The notes under the pieces are model-generated. The model had not been told where the DNA came from. It made no database searches and saw only the letters and a list, made by a program, of their open reading frames with translations. Positions 42,299 through 53,298 of a DNA stretch of 64,000 bases are shown one piece after another (the first letter of the stretch is position 1; each line of letters opens with the position of its first letter). Made by a program: the position numbers and the translations under genes. Source of the stretch: Perkinsus marinus ATCC 50983 (taxonomy: Eukaryota > Perkinsozoa > Perkinsida > Perkinsidae); the NCBI RefSeq assembly GCF_000006405.1, contig NW_003205333.1:239494-303493 (forward strand), written 5' to 3'.

Positions 42299-44104
42299 AT
42301 GACCACCGCAGCAACTGTGCCAAGCTCCGTCCCAGCAGTCGGCTCGCCGTCGCGGTCTACCAATACTACACCGGCTACCATCGGGCCCTCGATCAATGGT
42401 GTTCGGGGGGAGCGGCGACGCCAATATGGACGAGGCGGGACCCAACATCATAATAACCTGAAGAACGGTGCGTCTAGTGTTGCCGTTTCCCCAACGCTAG
42501 AGACTGCCAGTACTGTCGGATCAGTGACAGTGTGGAAGAAGGAGGCCCAGGGCCGACCGTATGACCCGTTTTTATTCGCGAATTTCACCCAGGTTGTGAA
42601 GACCCATCTAGAGTGCGGAGTGTCTGCTGGCGGTCAACAGCCGGAATCAGCGGTGGATTATTCGCAGCTAGTGGATTTTCTCGTGGGCTGTTATCACAGG
42701 GAACCGAAGGCGATGCTGAACCAACCACAGGCGAGGAAAAATGCGCAGGGCCTTAGCGAGATGGAGGAGGCGTTGGTGGAGGCGGAGGTTCGGGATATAT
42801 TCGCGAAGTTCGTATTTACGTGTATGAGGGCTGTTGACCAGTGGGTACCGGTATATGGTAATAGGAGGCAACCCGAGATGGTGGGGTTAGTGAATCATAG
42901 GGAAATGTGCTACCATTTCTTTATGAGCTTTTTCCACCAAATATCGGTGACTTCACCACAGACTCCGGGGGCACTACCGTCACCACAACAAGTCTGTTCT
43001 ACCTTCCTCATACAGAAGGTAGTCGTATGGATGCTGTCTCATGCTATGGAGGATCTACGGGTTTTGCTTGAGCATCCGAGCGCTCGAATAGCACGGTTCA
43101 CCGATGGTCTACAGCTCATGTGTGCTGGCATAGCCGAGGACGCGTGGAGGAAATACCTGGCAACTGGTCGAGTCCAGCGTAAGTGTATTGAGATCATCAG
43201 CTCCGAACCTTACAATGCGGCAGAAGACCGCCTATATCAGCATCTGAGTGGCTTTTTTCACCATTACACAGTTAATCCTACAACGGGAGAAATTGCATGT
43301 TGCCTGAGCGATAAGGTAGCGTCCTTCGTCAACAGCGAATTTCGAGTCTATTTGGTGGACGACTTTGGCTCTTTGATGAATCTCCTGTATCAGTTGTCGA
43401 AGCTGGAAAGAATTGCTTGTAATGGTAAGCCTACGGCAATGGCCGTAGACTTCGAGGGCCTTAACTTGTCGAGGGACGGAGCGATGAGTTTAGCTCAGCT
43501 GTGTCTGTCGTCGGACCCAAGGAGTGTTTATGTAGTGGATATTACTAGGCTGGGCTTCCACGCCTTCCATGCTACTACTCATACCGGCACATCACTGAAG
43601 TCTATTATGGAAGACTCTCGAATAGAGAAGGTCTTCTATGACCCTCGCAATGACGTTGATGCTCTCTACTATCAATTCAATGTGGCCCCTCAGAATGTTT
43701 TCGATCTCCAGTTGGCTGAGGTAGCCTTACGACGAGCACGAGGGCTCACTGTACGCTATGTCATTGGCCTCTTTAAATGCCTCATTGCTCAGCCTGAACT
43801 TTTCACTCAGCCGGCTATGAAGGATTTTGCTCGGAGGATCAACGATGCTGGAAAGGCCCTTTATGAACCTACGCATGGCGGTAGCTTTAAGGTGTTCACC
43901 CAACGGCCGCTGCATACCAGCATTATCGTATATGCATCTCATGACGTTCGCTATCTACTACCTTTGAAAGACTTGTTCACTAAACGACTGCGAGAGGCCG
44001 GTGGTGACCTGTACGACAGAGTGTGTAAGGTTAGTACTGAGAGAGCTCAGTGGTATAAGAATGTCGAGTACGTTAAGCCCACTTCAGAAGCGCCGGAAAT
44101 ATAG
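42299..44104 (+). CDS. RNase D-like DEDDy 3'-5' exonuclease, paralogue 1
   Basis: About 600 aa, single exon, start MTTAATVPSSVPAVGS (an upstream in-frame ATG at 42284 is possible). The N-terminal third is low complexity, followed by a helical region with IFAKFVFTCMRAVDQWVPVY and YHFFMSFFHQIS. The exonuclease domain has Exo I MAVDFEGLNLS, Exo II FYDPRNDVDALYYQFNVAP with NVFDLQLAEVALRRARG, and Exo III YASHDVRYLLPL (Y-x3-D). This is the DEDDy set of RNase D/Exd1-type enzymes that trim RNA 3' ends. It ends PTSEAPEI. The tandem paralogue begins 386 nt downstream. Confidence 0.88.
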   Translation: MTTAATVPSSVPAVGSPSRSTNTTPATIGPSINGVRGERRRQYGRGGTQHHNNLKNGASSVAVSPTLETASTVGSVTVWKKEAQGRPYDPFLFANFTQVVKTHLECGVSAGGQQPESAVDYSQLVDFLVGCYHREPKAMLNQPQARKNAQGLSEMEEALVEAEVRDIFAKFVFTCMRAVDQWVPVYGNRRQPEMVGLVNHREMCYHFFMSFFHQISVTSPQTPGALPSPQQVCSTFLIQKVVVWMLSHAMEDLRVLLEHPSARIARFTDGLQLMCAGIAEDAWRKYLATGRVQRKCIEIISSEPYNAAEDRLYQHLSGFFHHYTVNPTTGEIACCLSDKVASFVNSEFRVYLVDDFGSLMNLLYQLSKLERIACNGKPTAMAVDFEGLNLSRDGAMSLAQLCLSSDPRSVYVVDITRLGFHAFHATTHTGTSLKSIMEDSRIEKVFYDPRNDVDALYYQFNVAPQNVFDLQLAEVALRRARGLTVRYVIGLFKCLIAQPELFTQPAMKDFARRINDAGKALYEPTHGGSFKVFTQRPLHTSIIVYASHDVRYLLPLKDLFTKRLREAGGDLYDRVCKVSTERAQWYKNVEYVKPTSEAPEI

Positions 44105-44490
44105 ATATCGCAGCAGTGTGATAACCTCGTCAGCATCTGGTCATAATTATCTCTTTGGGCCTATCCTCAGCACGTACCTCCTTCTGAAAGGTCGATCAGA
44201 ATTCTGATCCTACAGTTTGACTTCCTCTGTAATACTTCAATTTCTGCACCGAACTGTAGGGAGAGTTTTCTAAGGGGGTTGCCACCACGGCCTGTCGTTG
44301 CTATTTTTGCGTTAACTTTGGAAAGACGTCACTTCGGTTTACGGCAAACGAGGTCGAGCAACGATGTTTTCAATGGCGACTCTATACTGGCTTCTATTTG
44401 GTCTGTATCTTGGCGGTGCTCAGAAGCTTGCCGTCTATGATTAGATCTATCCTTATCGCATTGTTGTAACATATCATTGAGGGGGCCGGT
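44105..44490. other. Spacer between exonuclease paralogues
   Basis: No gene seen. Contains the 3' UTR of the first paralogue and the 5' region of the second. Confidence 0.5.
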
Positions 44491-46498
44491 TTGGTGTTCG
44501 TATGTAGTAGGATGATGATGAGTATGAGAAGAAGCAGATGCAGCCATTATGCTATCATTTATTTCCTCTCCGTAGTCAGTAGCTATTACAGCAGTGCCGC
44601 GTTAGATCATTCATGCATGGACTTGCCTGCCGTTTGTAGTTTCATGTCGGCACGGGATCATGCCTCTCCTATTGCAATTCCCATCCTAAAGGACTGTTCG
44701 ACAATATCGGCACCGACCAGCTCATCCGAGAGGTACTCCTCACAGCAGCATCAGCAGGCTCGGGGGTCACCTGGACCTTCGTGGCTGGCAGCGGCTCAGC
44801 TATGCCCGGTAGCGCCATTCACGAACGAATGTCATTCTTCAGTGGAGACTGCACGGATCACAGAAGAGGTCGGTGCTAATTCGGGTCACTCAGAATCGAC
44901 TGAGGCAACAGCGACAGAGTCATCGAGTAGGGTGGTAGTGGAGAATCGGCTGGACGGAGGGTCCTACGATGGGCTCCTTTCTGTGACCATCGGAGAGTGC
45001 CTCAGAATGCATCTCGAGCCGGCGGAATTGGATGATGTCCCGCAGTCTTTGGAGGACCATGGTCCGCTAGAAGAACTATTACTCAGTTGTTACTATGCGG
45101 ACCCGGACGCTTACCTCAACTCGTTAGATCCGACTTGCAATGTGCAGTTATCTGAGCAAGAGAAGGCGTTGGTGGAGGCGGAGGTTCGGGATATATTCGC
45201 GAAGTTCGTATTTACGTGTATGAGGGCTGTTGACCAGTGGGTACCGGTATATGGTAATAGGAGGCAACCTGAGATGGTGGGGTTAGTGAATCATAGGGAA
45301 ATGTGCTACCATTTCTTTATGAGCTTTTTCCACCAAATATCGGTGACTTCACCACAGACTCCGGGGGCACCACCGTCACCACAACAAGTTTGTTCTACCT
45401 TCCTCATACAGAAGGTAGTCGTATGGATGCTATCTCATTCTATGGAGGAGATCCGCGTCCTCGTCGAGTATCCCGGGGCCCGTACTGCTCGGTTCACTGA
45501 CGGTTTACAGGCTATATGCACTAACAGTGCTGAAGACGCCTGGAGTAAGTACATAGCAGCTGGTGTCGTCCAGGGCAAGAGGATCTCAGTGGCAATGTCA
45601 TTGACCCCAGCAACGGAGGAGGAAAGACTCTATCAGCATTTGAGTGGCTTCTATCATCACTATGTGGTGGACCCGACTACAGGCGAGCTTGGCTGCTGTC
45701 TGAACGATAAGGAGGAGGATTTCCAATATGCTGAGTTCAGAGTTTACTCTGTTGATGATTTCGGCTCTCTGATGAACTTGCTTTGCCAGTTATCGGACTT
45801 GAGCGAGGCGGCTGAGGCTGGGGAGCAGGCCGCGATGGCCGTAGACTTCGAGGGCCTCAACTTGTCGAGGGACGGAGCGATGAGTTTAGCTCAGCTGTGT
45901 CTGTCGTCGGACCCAAGGAGTGTTTATGTAGTTGATATTACTAGGCTGGGCTTCCACGCCTTCCATGCTACTACTCATACCGGCACATCACTGAAGTCTA
46001 TTATGGAAGACTCTCGAATAGAGAAGGTCTTCTATGACCCTCGCAATGACGTTGATGCTCTCTACTACCAATTCAATGTGGCACCTCAGAATGTTTTCGA
46101 TCTCCAGTTGGCTGAGGTAGCCCTACGACGAGCACGAGGGCTCACTGTACGCTATGTCATTGGCCTCTTCAAATGCCTCGTTCAGTCCGAAGTGTTTGTC
46201 CAGCCGGGGCTTCGGGAATTTGCCATGTGGATAAACGACATCGGAAAGGCCTTGTTTGAACCCAAGCATGGTGGCAGCTATAAAGTGTTCACTGAACGCC
46301 CCTTGCATCCAGGCATCATCGTCTATGCCTCACACGACGTTCGCTATCTCTTGCCCCTATACGATGCCTTTCACCAAGCAGTTGAAGTGTGCTGGTGATA
46401 ACTGGTATAATAGGGTAGTGGCAGCAAGTGGTCGTCGGGCTGAATGGTACCAACATTCTGACTATCTAATCGCGACATCGGAGGCTCCTGTTATTTAA
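44491..46498 (+). pseudogene. RNase D-like exonuclease, paralogue 2, with +1 frameshift near 46365
   Basis: About 635 codons are open from 44491 (a later start near 44644 is possible), then the frame ends at 46398. After YASHDVRYLLPLYDAF the frame shifts by one extra base within GATGCCTTTCACC, compared with GACTTGTTCACT in paralogue 1. The matching tail (to ATSEAPVI) continues in another frame to 46498. All DEDDy residues (VDFEG, DPRNDVD, YASHD) lie before the shift, so a shortened but possibly active enzyme could still be made. Two blocks are almost identical to paralogue 1 while the rest is strongly diverged. The shift could be real, an assembly error or programmed. Confidence 0.8.
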
Positions 46499-46891
46499 TA
46501 TCCAAACGTTCGCTACTGAGGCGTAGGCAGGTGTTTGCAGTATCCTACAGCCTGCTGGAGCCAGGCGAAAGTGATTGTTGCAGGGTTATTTCATCGCGCT
46601 GTGAGCACTCTCTGGGTGGGACTATAACATTTCACGTCGAAGTCGATTATTGTTGGTGGTCCACTACTGGTTAACATGCTTTTCTACTGCTGTCATCGAC
46701 ATCGTCTTTGCTTTTCTACTGTCTCAAGGACTTCAGCTGCATCGGTAGCATTCCACGTTATCTTATCTGCGCATTATAGTAACATTATTATTCTTGATAA
46801 CTACTTGTCACAATTTGATCATTAGTTCTAAATCCCCAAATTTGTTGTGTTGTCGTCTATACGGGGTTCCGCTGGGGTTTCCAGTTAGGTA
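46499..46891. other. Intergenic, no gene seen
   Basis: AT-rich stretch between the exonuclease tail and the Gln-rich gene; presumed 3' UTR and promoter. Confidence 0.5.
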
Positions 46892-47685
46892 ATGATCGGC
46901 GTCCAGGGTCAGCAGGGCGTCTCAGCAGTGTATGCATCCCCGCAACAACCGCAACAGGTGAGTCGGGAAAGGTGTACGCACAGGTGGTTAGCTGAAGTAG
47001 TTTAGGTCGGCATTGATGTCAATGGCGATGGTCGGCCGGATATCATGGTGCCGGTTGGAGCGCAGGTGATTCTGCAGCATCAGCAACAACAACATTATCA
47101 ACCACAGGTAGATTCAGTTCGGACGTTCATGGAGTGATCACATTTCTCAGCCGCAATACGTGGTTTATCAACAGCAGGCAGCAACGGTACCGATTGTGTC
47201 CCCTCAAGTACAGGTGGCGACGTTATCAGGGATGCTTATGGTTCTAATAGTAATCGTCTTAGATATCGAATCAGTCGCCTTACAGCCAGTCGCAGCCTGT
47301 CTATGCTAACCCATACGCCCAGTCTCAGCATCAACAACAGGCTCAGGTGTACGGCAGCAGTCAGTACGCTCAGCAGCCTCCACAGCAAGTGCAGATGTCG
47401 GTTCAAAGTAACAAGAAAAATGGCAAGGACGACACTGATGGTAGTAGTAGGGTGCGGTATCATTATTTTCATCAAGTCGGTCCTGTCAGACCACTCGGCC
47501 GGCTGTGCTTGTTGCGCTTGCCTCATGGTCATACCATGCTTTGCAGCCCTCGGGGCTCTACTCGGTAGCATGTTCGGAGGCGACATAGCTGAGGTCATTG
47601 GCTCACTCACCACTTCCTTGTGTAGTTGTTGGACTCTCAGGCACTAGGGGACGCTGCTGATGCCATTGGGGATGCTATCACATAG
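46892..47685 (+). CDS. Gln-rich protein with DxNxDGxxD motif and Cys-rich hydrophobic C-terminus
   Basis: About 190 aa in six exons with short GT-AG introns. The start is MIGVQGQQGVSAVYASPQQP. Exon 2 carries VGIDVNGDGRPDIMVPVG, a calcium-loop-like DxNxDGxxD. Then Gln-rich pieces (LQHQQQQHYQPQ, QPVYANPYAQSQHQQQ, QQPPQQVQMSVQ) and a basic KKNGKDD. The C-terminus has a Cys-rich hydrophobic segment (SAGCACCACLMVIPCFAALG), Gly-rich LLGSMFGGDIAEV, and ends DAADAIGDAIT. It could be a palmitoylated or tail-anchored membrane protein; this is inference. No known family. Confidence 0.65.
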
Positions 47686-48323
47686 AGAGTATCATCTTAG
47701 TTGTTTTTATTCCACAACTTGGCCCTTGGCATTTTTCCATGTCCACGTGAACTCTGTTGTCTACTGAACCCTGTCTTTGGTTGTACAAGCTGAGACTGTC
47801 AACATGGATTTGCTAATCACCGTATTGTCGAACAGTTGTCACCTTTTTTTGCTTCTTAAACTTGGGTGACAAGTGCCCTAGCCTGACTAGCACAAGAGAG
47901 ATGCTCTTCTGGTGCCGATGGTCTTGACTGGATGACCGCAGCGGCACCAACCCTTATATCGAGTTGGGCTTGGGGCTCTGTGGTAGCGTGCGGATTCTGA
48001 GGGAGGGAAACCCAGAGTAAAGTTCCGGGATGTATGCATCTTCCGGGCTGGAAGAGTCCACCAGCTGCCGCCGCCGACTGAAGAAGAGCATTATGTAGGT
48101 AGTATTGGTTGATTCTGGCTTATCGTCGTTAGATATTGCTTGCCCGGCCTGACAGTGGGTAGATGTGTGCTGTTAAGTCGGAAAAGTTTGTGGCCTGAAG
48201 AGCAACGCTATAACGTGGCTGTTTCAACGTGTCATCTTTTCAGAGAAGTGGTGACGGCTAGTTCGTTGAGTGTCTATAGCGATCCATCCACTCCACCGTA
48301 CAGTCTCAGTCAAGCCTTTATAT
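47686..48323. other. Intergenic, no gene seen
   Basis: 3' region of the Gln-rich gene and upstream region of the next partial gene; frames here show no motif. Confidence 0.45.
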
Positions 48324-49142
48324 ATGTCCGAGGATGCTCTCTGGCAATCATGGGAACTTCGAATCGGCCGACAAGCCCACGTCGCCGTACGGAAACACAA
48401 AACGGAGTTGCGAGCTCTTCGCGGAGACTTAGTCTCATCTGTATGGGCTCGATATCATCATGCTGTTGTACAACACTAGGCGTCACAGTGTTATATGCTA
48501 TTCGGAGGTCCTCGAGGGCGTTCCTGACATGGCCTGGGGCAAGTAGGGCCCGCTTTTGGCGGTCTTAGAATTCCCTCGAGGACGACGTGAATCGATGTTG
48601 GCAGGTTCATCGAGGTTATAGAAAGTGGGCGTCCGATGGTAGAGGGATGGCTCTATGGTCCCGTTGAATCTTAGAAATCAGGTACGTATGGAGGGAGTAC
48701 TGGCAGTCAATGTTTTGCCTGAGGAAAGCGTTACTAAAGGTAGAGTATAGCAAGATAGAGTGCTGTGAGAATTCCTTGGTCAACTTGGGNNNNNNNNNNN
48801 NNNNNNNNNNNNNNNNNNNNNNNNNNNNNNNNNNNNNNNNNNNNNNNNNNNNNNNNNNNNNNNNNNNNNNNNNNNNNNNNNNNNNNNNNCCCCGTCCCTC
48901 TCTCCTAGGAAGATGGACAGGTGGATATCAACACGAGTGCAGGGTTGAAGGAAGCTCAACTCGTTGAGCTAGTTCAAACCGAACGGAGATGTTGTGCAAA
49001 ATGCAGGAAGGAGGATTGCCACACACTGGATGAGTTAATCAACACGATAGAAGCTGAGTTCGGTCGGAGGTCGGTGATTCAGCAGATGCCGGTTCAGCCA
49101 GGTGCACTGTGGCGGCCTGTGCGGTCCAGTAATCTCACGTGA
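48324..49142 (+). CDS. Unknown gene interrupted by an assembly gap
   Basis: A possible first exon begins MSEDALWQSWELRIGRQAHV and continues VRKHKTELRALRGDL. After the gap, from about 48910, an open exon reads EDGQVDINTSAGLKEAQLVE, RRCCAKCRKEDCHTLDELI and AEFGRRSVIQQMPVQPG, to a TGA at 49142. A CC-x2-C-x4-C cluster is visible. That both ends belong to one gene is inferred from strand and spacing only. No family recognised. Confidence 0.4.
48790..48889. other. Assembly gap, 100 N
   Basis: Exactly 100 N, of unknown true length. Confidence 0.99.
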
Positions 49143-49413
49143 TGTGTTCATGACTAGTGTTGACCGAAGACATTCTGAAGCCCGGAGTGTGTGTACGTGC
49201 GGCAGTGGAGTGGTATAGTCAGAGGGAGGCGGAACATGGCGTGGTGGAGATGTCTAAGCCCGGCTGTTTGTATGATGATGTTGATGACTGCCTTGGTGTT
49301 GGCTTTCCATGTTTTGTGGTGTGGCGTTGCTTCATGTGACGGACAGTAAAGGCCTATTCAGTTTTTGCTACCATCGAGCTGTTTAATATAATACCTCATA
49401 CCATCTAAGCAAC

Positions 49414-51485
49414 ATGATATCGACGCTAGTCATCTTCAACCAGAAGGGTGACATTCTTATACTACGGCAGTACAGGGGCAACGTCTCGCGCTCGGAAGTC
49501 CAGGTCTGCTGCTGCTGTGGTCCGTCCGGTCGTGCAACAGTTTGGTCAGGCCTTTGGTAATAGAGTCATCGCGACCAAGGAGACCAGAGAGAGGGGCCCG
49601 GTGGTCACTGTTGGGTCGGCTCATTTCGTTAATGTCACATTTGGTGACATCACACTGGTTGCGGCTACGAAGGTGAGTACGTCCGTGCTTGTTTCTGATA
49701 CTATTTTGTATTTGACGTGATCGATTTTTTCTGGAGGGGACGAATGTTTTGATAGAAAGTTGGTATTATTTGTTTGGTGTTTTGGGTGACTCGATGACTC
49801 ACGTTGAGTACATGTTCTTGTTGTTGTGGTTGACAGGACAACGCGAACTGCGCATTGATTGTGAAGTTCCTGTACAAGTTCGTAGATCTCTTGAGGGCTT
49901 ATCTCGGTGGAGGTACCTTGGATGAGAACCAAATACGGAAGAACTTCGTCCTCATCTACGAACTTCTAGACGGTATGTGATCCTTGGCATCGGCCGGCGG
50001 AGGTCTACTTATTGTTTTCAGAGGTACTGGACTATGGATATCCACAAATCATGGAAGCGGACATTCTCAAAAAGTGAGAATTTGAGGAAGATCTGTGCTC
50101 GTTATGGTTATAATGATGGTCAGATATATTACACAAGGCTCGGCTAAGAATGTCGTTGATCTGAACGACACAGAACAGCTCAAGAAGATCACCGTGGCAG
50201 CAACAGGGGCGACTAGCTGGCGGGCTGAGGGCATCAAGTAAAACACGTCCGACACGTGGTGGAGTTAGCGCTGACAGCATCAACTGTGTAGATATAAGAA
50301 GAATGAGGTGTACATTGATGTTGTGGAGTCGGTGAACTGTCTAGTCTCAAGTCGAGGGACGTTGCTCAGAGCTGATGTAAGGCAATTGTTGCTGTGGATG
50401 GACGAACTGGAATGGTGTCAGGTTCAAGGCCAGGTCATGGTCAAGTGTCAACTGTCCGGCACTCCGGAGTGCAAGTTCGGTATGAACGACAAGCTGGTGA
50501 TGAATCACGATGGGCAATCATATGGTGCGGCAGCAGTCACTGGTAGGCTGCTGTGATCCGACACTCCCCTATTCAAACATCACTCTTTTAGGCGGTCCAT
50601 CTAATGACAGGGGTATTGCATTAGATGACGTCAGGTGAAAAGGAGCTTATTTTCCATGTCGGTAGGCATTGTGGAAAATCAGGTTCCACCAGTGTGTCCG
50701 GCTCTCTAAATTTGACACTGAGCGGGCCATTACCTTCATTCCTCCCGATGGTGTGTTCGAGCTGATGAGCTACAGAATCACGGAGAATATTTCTTGCCCT
50801 TTCAAAATCACGCCTGTCGTAAGTTCGCCGTTGCTTTACCGTGGGTTTGTTCATGGACGATGGTCAGGTCATCGAGCGTGGCCGCAATAAAATCGAAGTC
50901 AATTTGAAGTTGAAGGCAGTTTTTGACAAGAGTATATTCGCCACTAACGTCGTGGTGAAAATACCCGTACCGAAGAATGCGGCCACGGCAAACATCCGGC
51001 AGTGTACAATGGGCAAGACCAAGTGAGTGGCGTGTCGCTGTGCTGTGTATCTATTACGGTCTATGCAGATACGAGGCTACAGAGGATGCCTTGATGTGGC
51101 GAATAAAGAAGTTCCCGGGAATGGTTGAGTGAGTCCTCTATATATCACTCGATACTGGAGCATTCGCGGTTTTTGCCAGGGCGACCCTCTTGGCTGAGGT
51201 TGATCTCGTATCGACGGTGGAGGAAAAGCCGTGGTCGAAGCCGCCAATCTCGTTGGACTTTGTGGTCCCGATGTTCACAGCGAGTGGTTTGCGAGTCCGT
51301 TTCCTTCGGGTAAGTCTCAGTGATTTTGGGGTGCGCCGTTCGTGGGAGTCGTGACTGGCCGCCCTGTGGCTCTGCTGGAAAGAGTTACTTATTGTTCCTG
51401 TCAGGTTCAAGAGAAGAGTAATTACAAGCCAGTGAAGTGGATACGATACATAACGAAAGCTGGTCAGTACGAGTATCGTATATAG
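49414..51485 (+). CDS. AP-2 clathrin adaptor complex, mu subunit
   Basis: Medium chain of the endocytic clathrin adaptor, which recognises Yxx-hydrophobic sorting signals at the plasma membrane. The start [20 protein letters not shown] and NVSRSE are followed by a 37-nt intron, then [120 protein letters not shown] and [19 protein letters not shown], ending [17 protein letters not shown]. The order and length fit AP-2 mu more closely than AP-1 mu. About nine introns of 37 to 164 nt. Complete at both ends. Confidence 0.95.
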
Positions 51486-52147
51486 GCAAGAATGCTGATG
51501 TAACCACTGAAGGATGTTTTGCTCGGCCTTTGCTGTCACCATTGCCATTGTTTGCATTCAAAGGGTGCATCCGTCAGGATGAGGTGCGGAACACGGCACT
51601 GTTCCTAAAATGATCGATTTCTTCTCTCACGAATGGTAACAGTGTTAGTCAATTGTTCCTGGGAAGACATGGGAGGAACTCAGTTTCTATGTCACTACAG
51701 GAGTCAGAGCGGGAGTTTGCAGGCTGCATCTTGCAGCTGTAGAGCGATAGCATTGCCGGGTCGGAGTTATCGGCTATCGATAGGCCCCGTGACGCGTGTG
51801 GTGAGCAGGCCTACAGGGTAGAGATGCCGCGGTTCATGGACACGTTCCACGACGGGTGTGCTTCATCTGTTTCGAGGCAAACGGCGAAGGAGTTCATTCA
51901 CTATCGCTTCTCATTCAAACATCGCCTCAGTGGAGCCCGGGTTTCCAAGGATTGTGGTTTCATTCAGACCCATGTTGCGTTCTTCAGTGGTTCTGCACTC
52001 GTTCTAGCAATGCACCACATGCTCGAACTCAGTATGTGGTTCACAGATCTCCCGAGGTAGATCCTGTACTGATATACGACTCATGCTAAACGATGAACGT
52101 GTTGAGATTGATTGTCGAAAGATATTGTATGAGAGATTCTCAGACTG

Positions 52148-52219
52148 TGGATGTGCCGAGAATTGAACTCGGGGCCTTCTGCATGCGAAGCAGACGTGAT
52201 ACCTCTACACCACACACCC
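52148..52219 (-). tRNA. tRNA-Ala(CGC)
   Basis: Seventy-two nt. Acceptor GGGTGTG pairs with CACATCC (one G-U). Anticodon arm TCTGC-TTCGCAT-GCAGA gives anticodon CGC (alanine). T arm CCGAG-TTCAATT-CTCGG is perfect. The D region GGTGTAGAGGTATCACG is normal. No intron. Confidence 0.88.
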
Positions 52220-52400
52220 GATGCTTATGGTCGATTTGTATCGCACCTCGTGCGATACTTCAGTGAAGTATGTGGTGACGTTTGGCAGTGTTCACGCATT
52301 TTTCGAGGCGAATTCTGCACTGATGACCGATTCATTCTAAACGATAAACGTGTTGAAATTGGTTGTCGGTGGTTACTGACAAAGAGTCTCTCTCACGCAA

Positions 52401-52454
52401 CGGATGTGCCGAGAAGTGAGCTCGCGGACGTTAAACCCCTACACCACACACACT
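52401..52454 (-). pseudogene. tRNA-Ala relic lacking the anticodon arm
   Basis: Keeps GTGTGTGTGGTGTAG at the 5' side and CTTCTCGGCACATCCG at the 3' side, but is only about 54 nt long, the middle being deleted and scrambled. It is the decayed partner of 52148-52219. Confidence 0.8.
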
Positions 52455-53298
52455 CGACGAATCTCGTCGGTTTGTATGACTTCTCGTGCGACACTGCGGT
52501 GAAACATGTGGTAAAGTTTTGCTGTTTCGTCCACCAAATCGTGTTCGAAGCTTCGGGAGCCACCACCGATGGTGTTTAATAGTAATTCTCCACACAGATA
52601 GTTCACTTCAGTAAACCGGGACGAGTGCGATTCCGAGGTTCGGACTGTGAAACTTCTGCATGTAACACTGACACGATACTATTACATCACGTGTCCCAAC
52701 GAGAATTGTGTCCCACGTTGGTTTGTCAATTAGATATGATTTAGTTGAGTTAGTAGTTTACCGCCACCAAGATGATCGTTCTATCAAACTTAATGCTACC
52801 AAACGATAGCCCTTGACAGGAGCAGCTAGATCGCTGGACCGCCTGTATTATCTCGTCAGAGCGGTGTACAGTGTCTGTCTCCCAGCTCGCTGTACAGAGA
52901 ACAACCTGTGATCAGCAGAAGTATAGCGAGTTCGGGGAAACCAATGACCATCAGCGGCAATCGTTCTACAGAGCTCGCTAATCTTGCATATCTTGCACTT
53001 CCTCTTATAGCTTATCCGCCCAACGCTATGCGGCGCGTCGATCGTGTTGGAATTTTCCAAATCTAGTCGTTTGATCTGTCTGGCTTCGTATTTCCTGCTT
53101 GGTTCGTTATATGTCTATACGAACGCGGCATAGTAAGCGGAGCTATAAAGTACCTAGTGACCACCTCTTAATCAATCGAGTCTGAACTTTCACGTGTTCA
53201 ACCGATTAAACTGGTGCGTCGTACATGTCGACTACAGGATAAATCTATTGTCCAAGGAAAGGAGGCTCTTGGTAGTTTTAAATTCTTGCACATGACAC

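Larger units (their letters stand above)
52065..52510. repeat. Tandem duplication carrying tRNA-Ala and relic
   Basis: Two units of about 255 bp. Shared flanks include ACTGAT, CTAAACGATRAACGTGTTGA and, after the tRNA, GTCG-TTTGTATSRC-CTCGTGCGA-AC. Unit 2 is more diverged. Confidence 0.88.
51486..53298. other. Intergenic with tRNA duplication
   Basis: Contains tRNA-Ala, its decayed copy and a shared flanking duplication (52065-52510). The remainder (51486-52060 and 52510-53298) has no supportable gene. Confidence 0.55.
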
